A stretch of 64,000 nucleotides of DNA from Mesorhizobium sp. B2-4-3 (GCF_006442815.1 NZ_VFVL01000026.1:27852-91851), one strand, 5' to 3'. Numbered from the stretch's first letter, positions 35,438 to 44,618 are shown. Notes: generated by a model not told the origin, from the sequence alone. Program-made: numbers and translations.

Positions 35438-36247
35438 ATGGAGATAGACGACATCAAAGGACGCAGCCTGCCCGAGACCGTGCTGCTCTCGATCCGCGGC
35501 AGAAGCGCGCGCAAGGCGAAGGCGACGCCGCGCAAGCGCGTCAATGATACTGAAATCGTCGTTGCCTCCTACAATGTCCACAAATGCATCGGCACCGACC
35601 GCAGGTTCGATCCGGATCGGACGGTGCGCGTCATCCGCGAAATGAGCCCCGACGTGATCGCGCTGCAGGAGGCCGACAACCGCTTCGGCGACAGGGCCGG
35701 GCTGCTCGACCTGGCCCGCCTGGAACTGGAAACGGGGCTGGTGCCGGTGCCGGTCAGCGGCAACGGCAAGGGGCATGGCTGGCGCGGCAATGTGCTGTTG
35801 TTCAAGCGCGGCACCGTGCGCGACGTCCACCAGCTCAAGCTGCCGGGACTGGAGCCGCGCGGCGCGCTGGTCGCCGAGATCGATCTCGACGAGAAACGGT
35901 CGCTGCGCGTCATTGCCGCCCATCTCGGCCTGCTGCGCCGCTCGCGCTCGGAACAGGCCCGCGTCGTGCTCGACATCATGAGCAGCGCCGACGAAAGGCC
36001 GACGCTGCTTCTGGGCGACCTCAACGAATGGCGGCTCGGCAACCGGTCGGCGCTGAACACCCTGCACACCACCTTCGGCCCGACTCCGCCGGCGGTGCCG
36101 ACTTTCCCATCCGGCCTGCCGGTGCTGGCGCTCGACCGCATCATGGGCAACCGGCACGATCTGGTTTCAGGCGTCGAGGCGCATGACACGCCGCTGTCGC
36201 GGGTCGCCTCCGACCACCTGCCGCTGACGGCCTTCGTGCATCTGTAG
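35438..36247 (+). CDS. Endonuclease/exonuclease/phosphatase family protein
   Basis: A 269-residue EEP-fold hydrolase with SYNVHKCIGTDRRF, the metal glutamate in IALQEAD, the catalytic histidine in AAHLGL, LLGDLNEW and the final SDHLPL. This set is typical of DNase I-like phosphodiesterases and phosphatases. There is no signal peptide. Because it follows cardiolipin synthase closely, a phospholipid- or inositol-phosphate-related activity is possible, as in EEP proteins linked to cls (clsB operon) in other bacteria. Confidence 0.85.
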   Translation: MEIDDIKGRSLPETVLLSIRGRSARKAKATPRKRVNDTEIVVASYNVHKCIGTDRRFDPDRTVRVIREMSPDVIALQEADNRFGDRAGLLDLARLELETGLVPVPVSGNGKGHGWRGNVLLFKRGTVRDVHQLKLPGLEPRGALVAEIDLDEKRSLRVIAAHLGLLRRSRSEQARVVLDIMSSADERPTLLLGDLNEWRLGNRSALNTLHTTFGPTPPAVPTFPSGLPVLALDRIMGNRHDLVSGVEAHDTPLSRVASDHLPLTAFVHL

Positions 36248-36253
36248 CGAACT

Positions 36254-36303
36254 AGAGCCGGATGATTTCAGGTCGAGTCGACCTGAAATCTGAATCCGGC
36301 TCT
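36254..36303. repeat. Perfect long palindrome (AGAGCCGGA type)
   Basis: Arms AGAGCCGGA and TCCGGCTCT enclose GATTTCAGGTCGA / TCGACCTGAAATC, forming a long hairpin just after the EEP gene. It may also end transcription of the cls unit. It is one of two adjacent rhizobial intergenic repeats. Confidence 0.8.
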
Positions 36304-36316
36304 AAATCAAAGAGAT

Positions 36317-36367
36317 AGAGCATGATGTCGTCCGAAAACCGCTCCACACTTTTCGGCATCATGCTCT
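36317..36367. repeat. Palindromic repeat (AGAGCATGATG type)
   Basis: Arms AGAGCATGATG and CATCATGCTCT with inner CCGAAAA / TTTTCGG around a CCGCTCCACAC-type loop. The core recalls the repeat beside waaA/lpxK at 12010. The remaining bases to 36410 hold a fragment of the element found at 10892. Confidence 0.78.
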
Positions 36368-36410
36368 AGGCATTGGCGCAGCATGGTTGCGCACTCTTGG
36401 GCGACATGCA

Positions 36411-38387
36411 CTAGGAATTGGGAAGGCCGGCTTTCGATAGCATTTCAACGAACCGGGCGTGATGGTCTTCCTTCACGTAGCGCGGCAGAAAGCCGGGACA
36501 GGCATTGCCCAGGTTGAGATGGGGCAGTTGCGACAGGCAATGATGGATGGCGCGTGAGGCTTCTTCATTGTTTCCGGTCGCCGAGGCCGCAGCCGCCCAA
36601 TAGAGGGCGCCGCGGACGAAACCCGGCTTTGTCCTCACCACCTTGCGGGTGACTTCAAGCGCCCGGCGGTCGTCGCCTCCGGCGAACAGCGCCACGGCCA
36701 GACCATGGTGGCGCCAGAAGTCGATGACGTCATGCGTGCCGAGCCGGATCGCTTCATTGGCCTCGCGCAGCGCCTCGCTCACCTGGCCGCGCAGGCCGTA
36801 GAGCTCGCCGAGATCACCGTGGCCGCTCGGATAGCTTGGGTTGAGGCTGACCGCGTGACGGCATTGCACAATTGCTTCGTCAATCCGGCCATCACATTCG
36901 TAGGCGAACGACAGGATGCAACGGGCAATCTCATCATCCGGCACGGCCCTTACCGCGTCTTCGGCAAGCCCCAGCGCGTGGTCGACATGCTCCTGCTTGC
37001 CAGGCAGCGCGCCGAATGCAAGCCCCATAGTCGTCGCGATGGAGAGTGTCCGTTTCGCGCGAGCGTTGTCGGGCGCGATCGATAGGGCCTTTTCGGCGAG
37101 CCCCTTCGACACCAGCAGCGAATCCCGAGTCATCTCGAAGTATTTCATCAGAGCTTCGTTCACCAACCTGCGTACTTCGGGGGCGCCAGACGGGCTCTTG
37201 TCGCGAACTTTCCAGTTGGTCAGTTGAAGTTCGAGGCTGACCGCCAGCACGACCGCCTGCGCGATCCTGTCCTGGAATTCGAGCGCGTCCTCCGAATGGC
37301 CATCGAATTTCTGGGCCCAGACATTGTAGCCATCCGCAGCGTCGACCAACTGAACGTTCACCCTCAGTTCGTCCCCAGACCTCTGGATGCTGCCGTTGAG
37401 CATGTAGCGGGCCCGCGGGGCCGCCGACGCCTTGGATTCCTCGCCGCCCTCCTTGAGCGGCGGGAGCCCCGAGAGCACGACATAGTCGGCCACCTCGGAA
37501 AGCGCCGTGGTGATGTCATGGACCAGACCCTTGGCGAAAAAATCGTCGCCGCGCTCGCCCGTCAAATTGACGAAGTCGGCGACACCGATGGATGGACGGC
37601 CGAGGCGCTGAACGGCAGGAAGGCTGTTTGCCGATCGCTGGCTCGTCGCGACGTCGGCAGCAGAGATGGATTGCCAGAGCGCTCTTGTCTCCGGGCCGAC
37701 GTCAACACCGAACTCCTTCTTCAGCGCACTCCTGCAAGCCTCGAAGGTTCGCAACGCTTTGTCTCGCTGGCCGCAGGATGCAAGCAGTTCCATCTTCAGC
37801 CGATAAGATTCCTCTCGCGTCGGCTCCATGGCCAGAATTCGATCAGCCACGGCCAGTCCGTTTTCAGCATCCACGAGACGGGCGAGCTTCTCCATCGAGA
37901 GAAGCGCGCGGCTCAGCAGCCTTTCGCGTTCCAATGCCGCCCAATCATCGAAAGCGTTGCTTCCCAGGTAAAAGCCATCGAGAAATGGCCCGGTGTAAAG
38001 TGCCAAGGCAGTTTCGAGTTCCGGCGCGGAACGGGCCGACAGGCCCGTTTCGAAGTCCTCGACGTCAACCCGCACCGCGTCCGGCCTGAGGCCGATAAGC
38101 TCCTTGCGGGAATGGACGATATCCATGCCTGCCCGCGACAGGTCCCGGCGCAGGACGCTGAGCGTTTGTCGCAGACTGTTGCGCGAGTGCTCACTGTCGC
38201 TATCGCTCCACAGGAGGTCGGCCAGTCTCTCCCGTGGTGCCGCCATGCCTGGACAGCGGGCCAGATAAGCGAGGATCGCCGGGCCTCGCTTTCCGGTCAA
38301 CCAAACCGGACCGCCAGCTTCCTTTTCAATCTGGAAACCGCCGAAGAGTGAGACTTTGCTGCCGGCGACGCCCGCCCCATTTCGCAT
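36411..38387 (-). CDS. BTAD/TPR transcriptional regulator
   Basis: A 658-residue regulator. The N-terminal ~100 residues are a SARP-like winged helix (SLFGGFQIEKEAGGPVWLTGKRGPAILAYLARCPG, NSLRQTLSVLRRDLS). The bacterial transcriptional activator (BTAD) domain follows (DVEDFETGLSARSAPELETALALYTGPFLDGFYLGSNAFDDWAALERERL). A TolB-like domain (SIGVADFVNLTGERGDDFFAKGLVHDI, YMLNGSIQRSGDELRVNVQLVDAADGYNVWAQ) and TPR repeats complete it. Start 38387 gives MRNGAGVAGSKVSL; 38465 is a longer option. It is divergent from the EamA/DUF1194 pair and may control it. Ligand unknown. Confidence 0.85.
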   Translation of the reverse strand: MRNGAGVAGSKVSLFGGFQIEKEAGGPVWLTGKRGPAILAYLARCPGMAAPRERLADLLWSDSDSEHSRNSLRQTLSVLRRDLSRAGMDIVHSRKELIGLRPDAVRVDVEDFETGLSARSAPELETALALYTGPFLDGFYLGSNAFDDWAALERERLLSRALLSMEKLARLVDAENGLAVADRILAMEPTREESYRLKMELLASCGQRDKALRTFEACRSALKKEFGVDVGPETRALWQSISAADVATSQRSANSLPAVQRLGRPSIGVADFVNLTGERGDDFFAKGLVHDITTALSEVADYVVLSGLPPLKEGGEESKASAAPRARYMLNGSIQRSGDELRVNVQLVDAADGYNVWAQKFDGHSEDALEFQDRIAQAVVLAVSLELQLTNWKVRDKSPSGAPEVRRLVNEALMKYFEMTRDSLLVSKGLAEKALSIAPDNARAKRTLSIATTMGLAFGALPGKQEHVDHALGLAEDAVRAVPDDEIARCILSFAYECDGRIDEAIVQCRHAVSLNPSYPSGHGDLGELYGLRGQVSEALREANEAIRLGTHDVIDFWRHHGLAVALFAGGDDRRALEVTRKVVRTKPGFVRGALYWAAAASATGNNEEASRAIHHCLSQLPHLNLGNACPGFLPRYVKEDHHARFVEMLSKAGLPNS

Positions 38388-38552
38388 GTGCTTGAACAGC
38401 TTTTCAGAATGACGAAATTCTAACTCAAAACTAACGCTGCGGAAACTCCGCCGCCCCGCCCTCAAGCGCTGCCGTGACGATACATCAATTAGGCTTCGCT
38501 GAATTAGGGAAACTGGAACCTACCATGGGTTTCCGGTCCGGGGGTGCGGCGG

Positions 38553-39530
38553 ATGTCGAAGCTCACAGCCAACTTGCTGCTCCTATTCGCCGCCGCTCTG
38601 TGGGGCTTCGGGAACGTGGCGCAAAAGACGGTGCTCGATCACCTCGATGCGCTGAGCGCCGTTGGCCTGCGCTGCCTGATCGGTGGGCTGCTTATGCTGC
38701 CCTTCGTCCCGATCGAATGGCGAATGCCTGCCGGCGCCGGCCATTTTTCCAGCCTGGCCCGGGTGGTTGCGCTGTTTGTCGTCTCCATCGTGCTGCAGCA
38801 GCTCTGCTATCTCGGCGCTACCGTTACGAATGCAAGCTTCCTGATCAGCACGACAACGGTGATAACGCCGCTGGCCGCCTGGCTGTTGATGGGCGAGCGT
38901 CCGACGACCGGTCTGATGCTCGCCGCCGGATCGACCGTCGTCGGCTGCCTGCTTCTTTCTGGTGGAGTCGCTGGTTTCAGCGGCGGCGATCTCACCGCCC
39001 TCCTGTCGGCCGGCTGCTATGCGCTCTGGACGCTCGAACTCGGGCGGCACATGCAGGCCCATGCCCGTCCCTTCACGGCCGCGGCCGCGCAGTTCCTCGC
39101 CGTCGCAGCGCTCGCCCTTCCGCTCGGGGCGATGCAAGGCAATCTGTCATTCACCGCGGCTTCCGAGGCTGGCCCCGAACTGGTGGTGCTTGGGGTGTTC
39201 TCCACAGCGGTCGCCTTCGGCATACAGATTGCCGCCCTGCGCTTCACATCGGCCAGCCATGCCGTCGTGATCGTCAGCGCCGAAAGCGTCTTCGGCGCCA
39301 TGGGCGCAGCGATCTTCCTCGGCGAACAATGTTCAGCGGTGGGAGTTCTGGGTGGAACGATCATCCTCGGCTCGATCCTGTCGGTTGCTATGTCGACCCG
39401 GGCGCCGGTGTGCCTCACCTCGCGACCCGACGCTGGCACTTCCAGCGCGGGAGTCCGCGCCTTTGCAGGTACTCCGGCCGGCTGGGGGACTCCCGCCACC
39501 GCCAATCCCGTTCACGAGGACATTCCATGA
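38553..39530 (+). CDS. DMT-superfamily (EamA) transporter
   Basis: A 325-residue inner-membrane exporter with two EamA repeats (LLLLFAAALWGFGNVAQK; VIVSAESVFGAMGAAIFLGEQCSAVGVLGG). About ten helices are followed by an unusual 40-residue hydrophilic tail. A GTG three codons earlier (38544) is an alternative. The stop overlaps the ATG of the DUF1194 gene by four bases (ATGA). The gene is divergent from the BTAD regulator. Substrate unknown. Confidence 0.88.
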   Translation: MSKLTANLLLLFAAALWGFGNVAQKTVLDHLDALSAVGLRCLIGGLLMLPFVPIEWRMPAGAGHFSSLARVVALFVVSIVLQQLCYLGATVTNASFLISTTTVITPLAAWLLMGERPTTGLMLAAGSTVVGCLLLSGGVAGFSGGDLTALLSAGCYALWTLELGRHMQAHARPFTAAAAQFLAVAALALPLGAMQGNLSFTAASEAGPELVVLGVFSTAVAFGIQIAALRFTSASHAVVIVSAESVFGAMGAAIFLGEQCSAVGVLGGTIILGSILSVAMSTRAPVCLTSRPDAGTSSAGVRAFAGTPAGWGTPATANPVHEDIP

Positions 39531-40438
39531 TCCTTGCCGATGATGCCCCGCGCTCGTCTGCCAACCGAACCAACCTGTCGTTGAGATGGAGGGATAGAAT
39601 GTTCGAAAGCCTTCATAGTGAACCGGGCTCCCGGCTTGATGTCGGGCCGCGAAAGCGTGCCCATTCCTTGCTGAGACTGGCGACGCTCGCCGCCGCGGCG
39701 TTTTGGGTGCCGACCACGCAGGCCGCCGACGTCGACGGTGCGGTTCTGAACGTCGACGTCGCGGTCGTCTTCGCCGTGGACTTCTCCTCTTCGATCGACC
39801 CCAAGATCGCCGACCTGCAGCGCGAGGGACATGCCGCGGCGCTCACCTCGCCCGAGATCATCAGGGTCATCTCCCAGAATTACCTTGGCTGCATCGGCGT
39901 GACCTATTTCGAATGGTCGAGCCCCGGCCACACGCACACCGTGCTGCCGTGGACGCGCATTTGCGGCCTGGAAGATGCCAACGCAGCCGCGTCGGTGATC
40001 AGAAGGAATGGCGACACCGGCTATTTCCGTCGAGGCCGGAGCGGAACGTCGGTATCGGCGGCTATCGATGTCGGAAGCCTTCTGCTCGACCAGTTTCCGG
40101 GCAATGCGATGAAGAAGGTGATCGACATCTCTTCAAACGGCGAGAACAATGACGGGCTGCCTGTTCAGCCGAGCCGGCAGAACGCCATCAATAAGGGATA
40201 CACGATCAACGCGATCGCCATTCCGGCGGACGACGAGGACCCCAAGCAACCGCTGGCGTCCTACTTCGCCCGGTCCGTCATCGGCGGCTCGCAGGCCTTC
40301 GTCATGTCGCCAAAGGAGTCGCACGATTACGCCACCGCCCTTCGCCGCAAGCTGGTGACCGAAGTCAGCATGAATGTCGGTACTCACACCGCAAGCGAAG
40401 GGACGCCCCTCGCTCTCATGCCTGCCAACATTCAATAG
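39527..40438 (+). CDS. DUF1194 (VWA-like) exported protein
   Basis: A DUF1194 protein with a von Willebrand factor A-like fold. The metal-site motif is DFSSSID (DxSxS) in VVFAVDFSSSIDPKIADL, with SGTSVSAAIDVG and KKVIDISSNGENND completing it. A hydrophobic signal (LLRLATLAAAAFWVPTTQA, cleavage before ADVDG) directs it to the periplasm. ATG 39527 is coupled to the transporter stop and follows GAGGA. A second ATG at 39599 has an even better site (GGAGGGATAGA) and gives 279 residues. DUF1194 proteins bind divalent metal in a MIDAS-like pocket; their partners are unknown. Confidence 0.85.
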   Translation: MILADDAPRSSANRTNLSLRWRDRMFESLHSEPGSRLDVGPRKRAHSLLRLATLAAAAFWVPTTQAADVDGAVLNVDVAVVFAVDFSSSIDPKIADLQREGHAAALTSPEIIRVISQNYLGCIGVTYFEWSSPGHTHTVLPWTRICGLEDANAAASVIRRNGDTGYFRRGRSGTSVSAAIDVGSLLLDQFPGNAMKKVIDISSNGENNDGLPVQPSRQNAINKGYTINAIAIPADDEDPKQPLASYFARSVIGGSQAFVMSPKESHDYATALRRKLVTEVSMNVGTHTASEGTPLALMPANIQ

Positions 40439-40513
40439 GCTTGCAAGGTCGCGCTTTGGTCAGGCCCTGCCTCGAGCGCATTGCATCTCTCGATGCGACG
40501 CAGCTCTGGCACT

Positions 40514-42499
40514 CTACCCCTCCCTCAGCCAGACCAGCATCTCGCCTGGATCGCGGTTGTCCCAGGCGAAATAGGGAACGGCCTTGAGCTTCGTCTCCTT
40601 CGTCGTCGGCGGTTCGGGACGATAGAGATCGGCGCCCCAGTTCTTCGTTTCGGCCCGGCTGCCGATGGCCGAAAGCGTGACGACGCCGCCGAGCAGGTTC
40701 GGCTCCTTGTGCGCCTCGAGCCTGGCCGTGCGCGATAGCGCTATGCGATGCAGCCCGCCGCCATTGTCGGTTTCCTCGACGCAGTAGATCAGCGGGCCGC
40801 GCGCCAGCGCCACGCGGCCGATGTCCTGGCGCACCTGCGGGTTGGCGAAGAGGCGTGCCATCGACATTTCGAGATCGAGCTCGACCTTATCGCCCTGGCG
40901 CCATTCGCGGCGGATCGCTGCATAGCCGTCGACCGTGGCCGCTTCGAGATCGACCAGCTTGCCGTTGATCCGAAGCGCTGCCTTGCGGCACCAGCCAGGC
41001 ACGCGCAGATGAAGCGTGAACGCAATCGGCGCCTCCGGCCCGACCTCGATCGCGACCGCGCCATCCCAGGGATAGTTGCAGGTCTGGACGAGCGTCACCT
41101 GCCGGCCGGCGATCTCGAAGCGCGCGGTCGAATCGCCGTAGAGGTGCACCGCCAGCGCATCGTCGGCGAGGCCGTAGAAATAGCTGCCGATCGAGGCCAC
41201 CATGCGACCGATATTGGGCGGGCAGCACGGGCAGCGGTGCCATTTCCAGCGATGGTGGCCGCCGCGGCTCTCCAGCGGGTTCTCGTAGAAGAACAGCGAG
41301 CCGTCGAGCGAAAGTCCCGAGATCGAGCCGTTGTAAAGCGCCCGCTCCATCATGTCGGCGTAGCGGGCGTTCGGCCCCATGCCGAGCATGCGGCTCGCCC
41401 AGAACACCAGGCCGACCGAGGCGCAGGTCTCGGCATAGGCGGTCTCGTTGGGCAGGTCGTAGTCGCTGGTGAAGCCTTCATTGTGCGCCGACGGCCCGAG
41501 GCCGCCGGTGACGTAGAGGCTCTTCGTCATGAGATCGTCCCAGAGCCGGTCGAGCGCTACGCGCAGCGTGTCGTCGCCATATTCGGTCGCGATGTCGGCC
41601 ATGCCGGAATAGAGATACATTGCCCTCACCGCATGGCCGACGACCTTATCCTGCTCGCGCACCGGCTTGTGCGACTGGTTATATTCGTAGGTCTTGAAGT
41701 GATAGGCCTTCGGATCGGCGCCGCGGGCGCGCGCCTCCTCGTCGAAATAATGCGGCTCAACTCCGCGCTGGTCGATGAAGTATTTGGCGAGGTCCATGTA
41801 TCTCTTCTCGCCCGTCGCCCGCGCGAGCTTGACCAGCGCCAGCTCGATCTCCTCATGGCCGCAATAGCCTTTCCTTTTGCCGGGCTCGGGGCCGAACATC
41901 GAGGCGATGTGGTCGGCGTAGCGGCACATGATGTCGAGCAGCGCGCGCTTTCCCGTCGCCTGGAAGTAGGCGACGGCGCCTTCGATCAGATGGCCGGCGC
42001 AATAGAGCTCATGGCAGTCGCGCAGGTTGGTCCAGCGCAGGCCGGGCTGGATGCGCTGGTACCAGCTCGACAGATAGCCGTCCTCCTGCTGCAGTCTGCC
42101 GTACATGTCGATGACGGCGTCGATCTTCTTTTCCAGATCGGGATTTCGGCGGCGGTAAAGCGAATAGGCGGCGGTCTCGATGGTCTTGCCCCAATCGGAA
42201 TCCCAGAACATCTGCGTCGTCACCGTCGAGCCGGTGAACTCGGCGCCCTGCTCGTCGGCTTCATCCGGCGACGGCGAATGGAAGGGAATGACCACGCCCG
42301 GCGACGGGCGGTCCGGATCGATCTGCTCCAGCATGCGTGCCTCGACGCAGCGGTCGTACAGGATCTCGGCGGTGCGCGTGGCGACCGCGTCGACACGATC
42401 GCCCCAGAAGCCGCGGACATCGACCTGCGGCACGGGAAGCGGCCGGAAGGCAAGCTTCGGCCTGGCGGAGGGCTGCGCGGCGGGCTGCGATGCGGTCAT
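40514..42499 (-). CDS. Glycoside hydrolase family 127 (beta-L-arabinofuranosidase-like)
   Basis: A 661-residue GH127 (formerly DUF1680) enzyme. The catalytic/zinc residues known from HypBA1 have clear counterparts: E357 and C359 (ETAYAETC), and C423, C425, C426 (HRCPCCPPN). The (alpha/alpha)6 barrel region contains GRLQQEDGYLSSWYQ and HELYCAGHLIEGAVAY, and the C-terminal half is beta-rich. There is no signal peptide, so it acts on sugar already imported by the ABC transporter genes just upstream in the same operon. ATG 42499 has GGAG about seven bases before. An arabinofuranoside from plant cell wall or root exudate is the likely substrate (inference). Confidence 0.93.
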   Translation of the reverse strand: MTASQPAAQPSARPKLAFRPLPVPQVDVRGFWGDRVDAVATRTAEILYDRCVEARMLEQIDPDRPSPGVVIPFHSPSPDEADEQGAEFTGSTVTTQMFWDSDWGKTIETAAYSLYRRRNPDLEKKIDAVIDMYGRLQQEDGYLSSWYQRIQPGLRWTNLRDCHELYCAGHLIEGAVAYFQATGKRALLDIMCRYADHIASMFGPEPGKRKGYCGHEEIELALVKLARATGEKRYMDLAKYFIDQRGVEPHYFDEEARARGADPKAYHFKTYEYNQSHKPVREQDKVVGHAVRAMYLYSGMADIATEYGDDTLRVALDRLWDDLMTKSLYVTGGLGPSAHNEGFTSDYDLPNETAYAETCASVGLVFWASRMLGMGPNARYADMMERALYNGSISGLSLDGSLFFYENPLESRGGHHRWKWHRCPCCPPNIGRMVASIGSYFYGLADDALAVHLYGDSTARFEIAGRQVTLVQTCNYPWDGAVAIEVGPEAPIAFTLHLRVPGWCRKAALRINGKLVDLEAATVDGYAAIRREWRQGDKVELDLEMSMARLFANPQVRQDIGRVALARGPLIYCVEETDNGGGLHRIALSRTARLEAHKEPNLLGGVVTLSAIGSRAETKNWGADLYRPEPPTTKETKLKAVPYFAWDNRDPGEMLVWLREG

Positions 42500-42517
42500 G
42501 ATTTCACTCCATTCGAA

Positions 42518-43375
42518 TTACTTGACGGCCCCGGCCATCAGGCCGCGGATGTAGAAGCGCTGCAGCGCCAGGAACAGGATCAGGCAGGGAACCATCATCA
42601 CCGTGACGCCGGCCTGCACGGCGCCCCAGTCGATGGCGCCGAAGCGACCGGACTGAAGCGCGGTCATCATCACCGGCAAGGTGAATTTGGACTGGTCGGT
42701 CATCAGCACGAGTGCCGCCAGGAACTCGTTCCAGGCGCCGAGGAAGGCGAACAGCGCGATGGTGACGACGCCCGGCCAGACCAAAGGCAGCATCACCTTC
42801 ACCAGCATGGTGACGTTGTTGGCGCCGTCCATGCGCGCGGCCTCCTCGATCTCGCGCGGCACAGCGTCGAAGGCGTTGCGCATCATGAAGATCGAGAACG
42901 GCAGCTGCAGCGTGACATAGACGCAGACCAGCCCGGTCAGCGTGTTGTGCAGGCCGAGCTTCGTCAGCACCAGGAAGATCGGCGTCAGGATCGACTGGAA
43001 CGGGATCATGATCGTCGACAGGATGAGGACGAAGAAGAAATCTCGGAACGGAAAGCGGAAGCGTGAAAAGCCGTAGCCGGCGAGCACGCTGACCAGCACC
43101 GAGAGCAACACCGTCATCACCGAGACATAGATGCTGTTCTGCGCCGAGACCCAGAGTCCGTCGCCGAAGGAGTTCAGCGTCTGATAATTCTCGATCGAGA
43201 AGCCGGTAGTCGGCCATGGCGGCAGCGGTGGCTGGCGCGCTTCCTGCGCCGGCTTGAAGGTCGACAGCACGGTCCACACGATCGGCGCCAAAAACAGCAC
43301 CGAGGCTATGATGCCGGTGGAATGCCTGGCGAGGCTGAAGCCGATTTTGCGGTTTTGCGACATCGCCTCGGCCAT
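42518..43375 (-). CDS. Carbohydrate ABC transporter permease (MalG type)
   Basis: A 285-residue inner-membrane permease with six helices. It contains the EAA motif EIEEAARMDGANN for contact with the ATPase. The start ATG overlaps the stop of the MalF-type permease by one base (TGATG). The preceding FIVLDPIV-type region (LFLAPIVWTVLSTFKPAQEA) is characteristic of MalG-like proteins. It is followed 18 bp later by the GH127 gene. Confidence 0.93.
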   Translation of the reverse strand: MAEAMSQNRKIGFSLARHSTGIIASVLFLAPIVWTVLSTFKPAQEARQPPLPPWPTTGFSIENYQTLNSFGDGLWVSAQNSIYVSVMTVLLSVLVSVLAGYGFSRFRFPFRDFFFVLILSTIMIPFQSILTPIFLVLTKLGLHNTLTGLVCVYVTLQLPFSIFMMRNAFDAVPREIEEAARMDGANNVTMLVKVMLPLVWPGVVTIALFAFLGAWNEFLAALVLMTDQSKFTLPVMMTALQSGRFGAIDWGAVQAGVTVMMVPCLILFLALQRFYIRGLMAGAVK

Positions 43376-44289
43376 CAGTCGAGCCCTTCGGGCTTGCGCA
43401 GCAGCCAGAGCTGGATGAGGCTGAGCGCCACCAGGATTGCGAGCAGCACCATGGAAAGTGCCGCGCCGTAGCCGAGCTTGAACGAGACGAAGGACTGGTT
43501 GAAGATCCAGTAGACCGCCGTCAGCGTTTGGTTGCGCGGGCCGCCGCGCAGGATGATGTAGAACTGGTCGAAGGCGAGGATCGAGCCCGCGACCGACAGG
43601 ATCAGCGCCAGCGCCAGCGTGCGGCGCATCAAGGGCAGCGTGATCGCCCGGAACCTGGCGAACGGCCCTGCCCCGTCGATGACCGCCGCCTCCTGCAGAT
43701 CCTGCGGGATCGACTGCAGGCCGGTCATCAGGATGATCATGGTGAAGCCGGCGACCTTCCAGACCACCATGGCGATGATCGACCAGAAGGCCGGCTGGAA
43801 GGTGGCGAGAAGATTGATCTTCTTGCCGATCAAGCCGAGCTCGTAAGCGGCCGGGCTGAACAGGCCGGAATCGACGTTGAGCAGCCATGACCAGAGCAGG
43901 CTCGCCGAAGCAAAACCCACCACCGCCGGCATGAAAAAGGCAGTGCGATAGAGATTGGTGAGCGGGCGCGGCTTTTCGATGAAGATCGCCAGCGGGAAGG
44001 CGACGGCGAAGATCGCGATGGTGACGATCACCGTATAGTAGAAGGTGAATTTCAGCGCATTCCAGAAGCGCGTGTCGCGCAGGATGGCAAAGTAGTTGTC
44101 GAGGCCGACGAAGGAATGCTCGCCCATCAGCGGCCAGTTGTTGAGCGACATCCATGCCGTCATGCCGAGCGGGATGACGAAGAAGACGGTGACCAGGGCG
44201 ACGGCCGGCAGGACGTAGAGCAGGCCCACCCATTGCCGGCGGCTGGTGCGTGAGCGCGCGGGCGCAGAGGTGACAGCAATGGCGGTCAT
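43375..44289 (-). CDS. Carbohydrate ABC transporter permease (MalF type)
   Basis: A 304-residue permease with about six helices and the EAA-loop DLQEAAVIDGAGPFARFRAITLPLM. The opening LLYVLPAVALVTVFFVIPLGMTAWMSL is typical. ATG 44289 follows GGGGAGGCGCTGCC. Translation is coupled to the next permease. No ATP-binding subunit gene is in this cluster, so the importer must use a shared MsmK/UgpC-type ATPase encoded elsewhere. Confidence 0.93.
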   Translation of the reverse strand: MTAIAVTSAPARSRTSRRQWVGLLYVLPAVALVTVFFVIPLGMTAWMSLNNWPLMGEHSFVGLDNYFAILRDTRFWNALKFTFYYTVIVTIAIFAVAFPLAIFIEKPRPLTNLYRTAFFMPAVVGFASASLLWSWLLNVDSGLFSPAAYELGLIGKKINLLATFQPAFWSIIAMVVWKVAGFTMIILMTGLQSIPQDLQEAAVIDGAGPFARFRAITLPLMRRTLALALILSVAGSILAFDQFYIILRGGPRNQTLTAVYWIFNQSFVSFKLGYGAALSMVLLAILVALSLIQLWLLRKPEGLD

Positions 44290-44303
44290 GGCAGCGCCTC
44301 CCC

Positions 44304-44446
44304 TTCCCCCCTTGTGGAGGAAGGTGTCGCCGAAGGCGACGGATGAGGGGTGTTCCAGCGGAGTGAGACGTTAGCTTTCCCTGGAACACCCCTCATCCGT
44401 CTCGGCGCTGCGCGCCGATCCACCTTCTCCCACAAGGGGAGAAGAG
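44304..44446. repeat. Large intergenic palindromic element
   Basis: The spacer between the binding-protein and permease genes holds nested inverted arms: CTTCCCCCCTTGTGGAGGAAGGTG / CCACCTTCTCCCACAAGGGGAGAAG on the outside, and GGATGAGGGGTGTTCCA (44341-44357) / TGGAACACCCCTCATCC (44382-44398) inside. This mobile element sits inside an operon and may stabilise the binding-protein mRNA or cut read-through to the permeases. It resembles the arms at 3026-3180. Confidence 0.82.
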
Positions 44447-44527
44447 TGAGCGAACCTCGCGGCGCCTCAAATTGGTGAGTGTGTCTTCTCAACGCGTCAG
44501 TTCCTGCCATTCAGCGATGCAGTCCCC

Positions 44528-44560
44528 GGCCGCCCGGCCAGGGAGACGGGGCGGGCGGCC
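44528..44560. other. GC-rich hairpin downstream of the binding-protein gene
   Basis: GGCCGCCC (44528-44535) and GGGCGGCC (44553-44560) form a stem just past the binding-protein stop. No T-tract follows on the minus strand, so it is more likely an mRNA-processing or stability stem than a strong terminator. The remainder of 44447-44618 shows no gene. Confidence 0.5.
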
Positions 44561-44618
44561 GGCCGGAGCCTTGGCGGCAAGGCGTTGCGCGATCCTCGCC
44601 ACCTATAGGCCCTGGTGT

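Noticed and set aside
33905..36157. A 750-codon minus-strand open frame across cardiolipin synthase and the EEP hydrolase
   Set aside because: Both plus-strand genes have intact family motifs here. The reverse frame has no motif and biased shadow composition.
40748..43066. A long open frame of 772 codons on the plus strand
   Set aside because: It is the antisense shadow of the GH127 and permease genes. It has Arg/His/Asp-rich composition typical of reversed high-GC codons and no recognisable domain.
42518..44389. A single 623-codon fused permease
   Set aside because: The frame is open across both permeases, but the upstream half is the wrong frame for the MalF-type gene, which has its own start at 44289 and stop at 43375. 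Two genes are intended.
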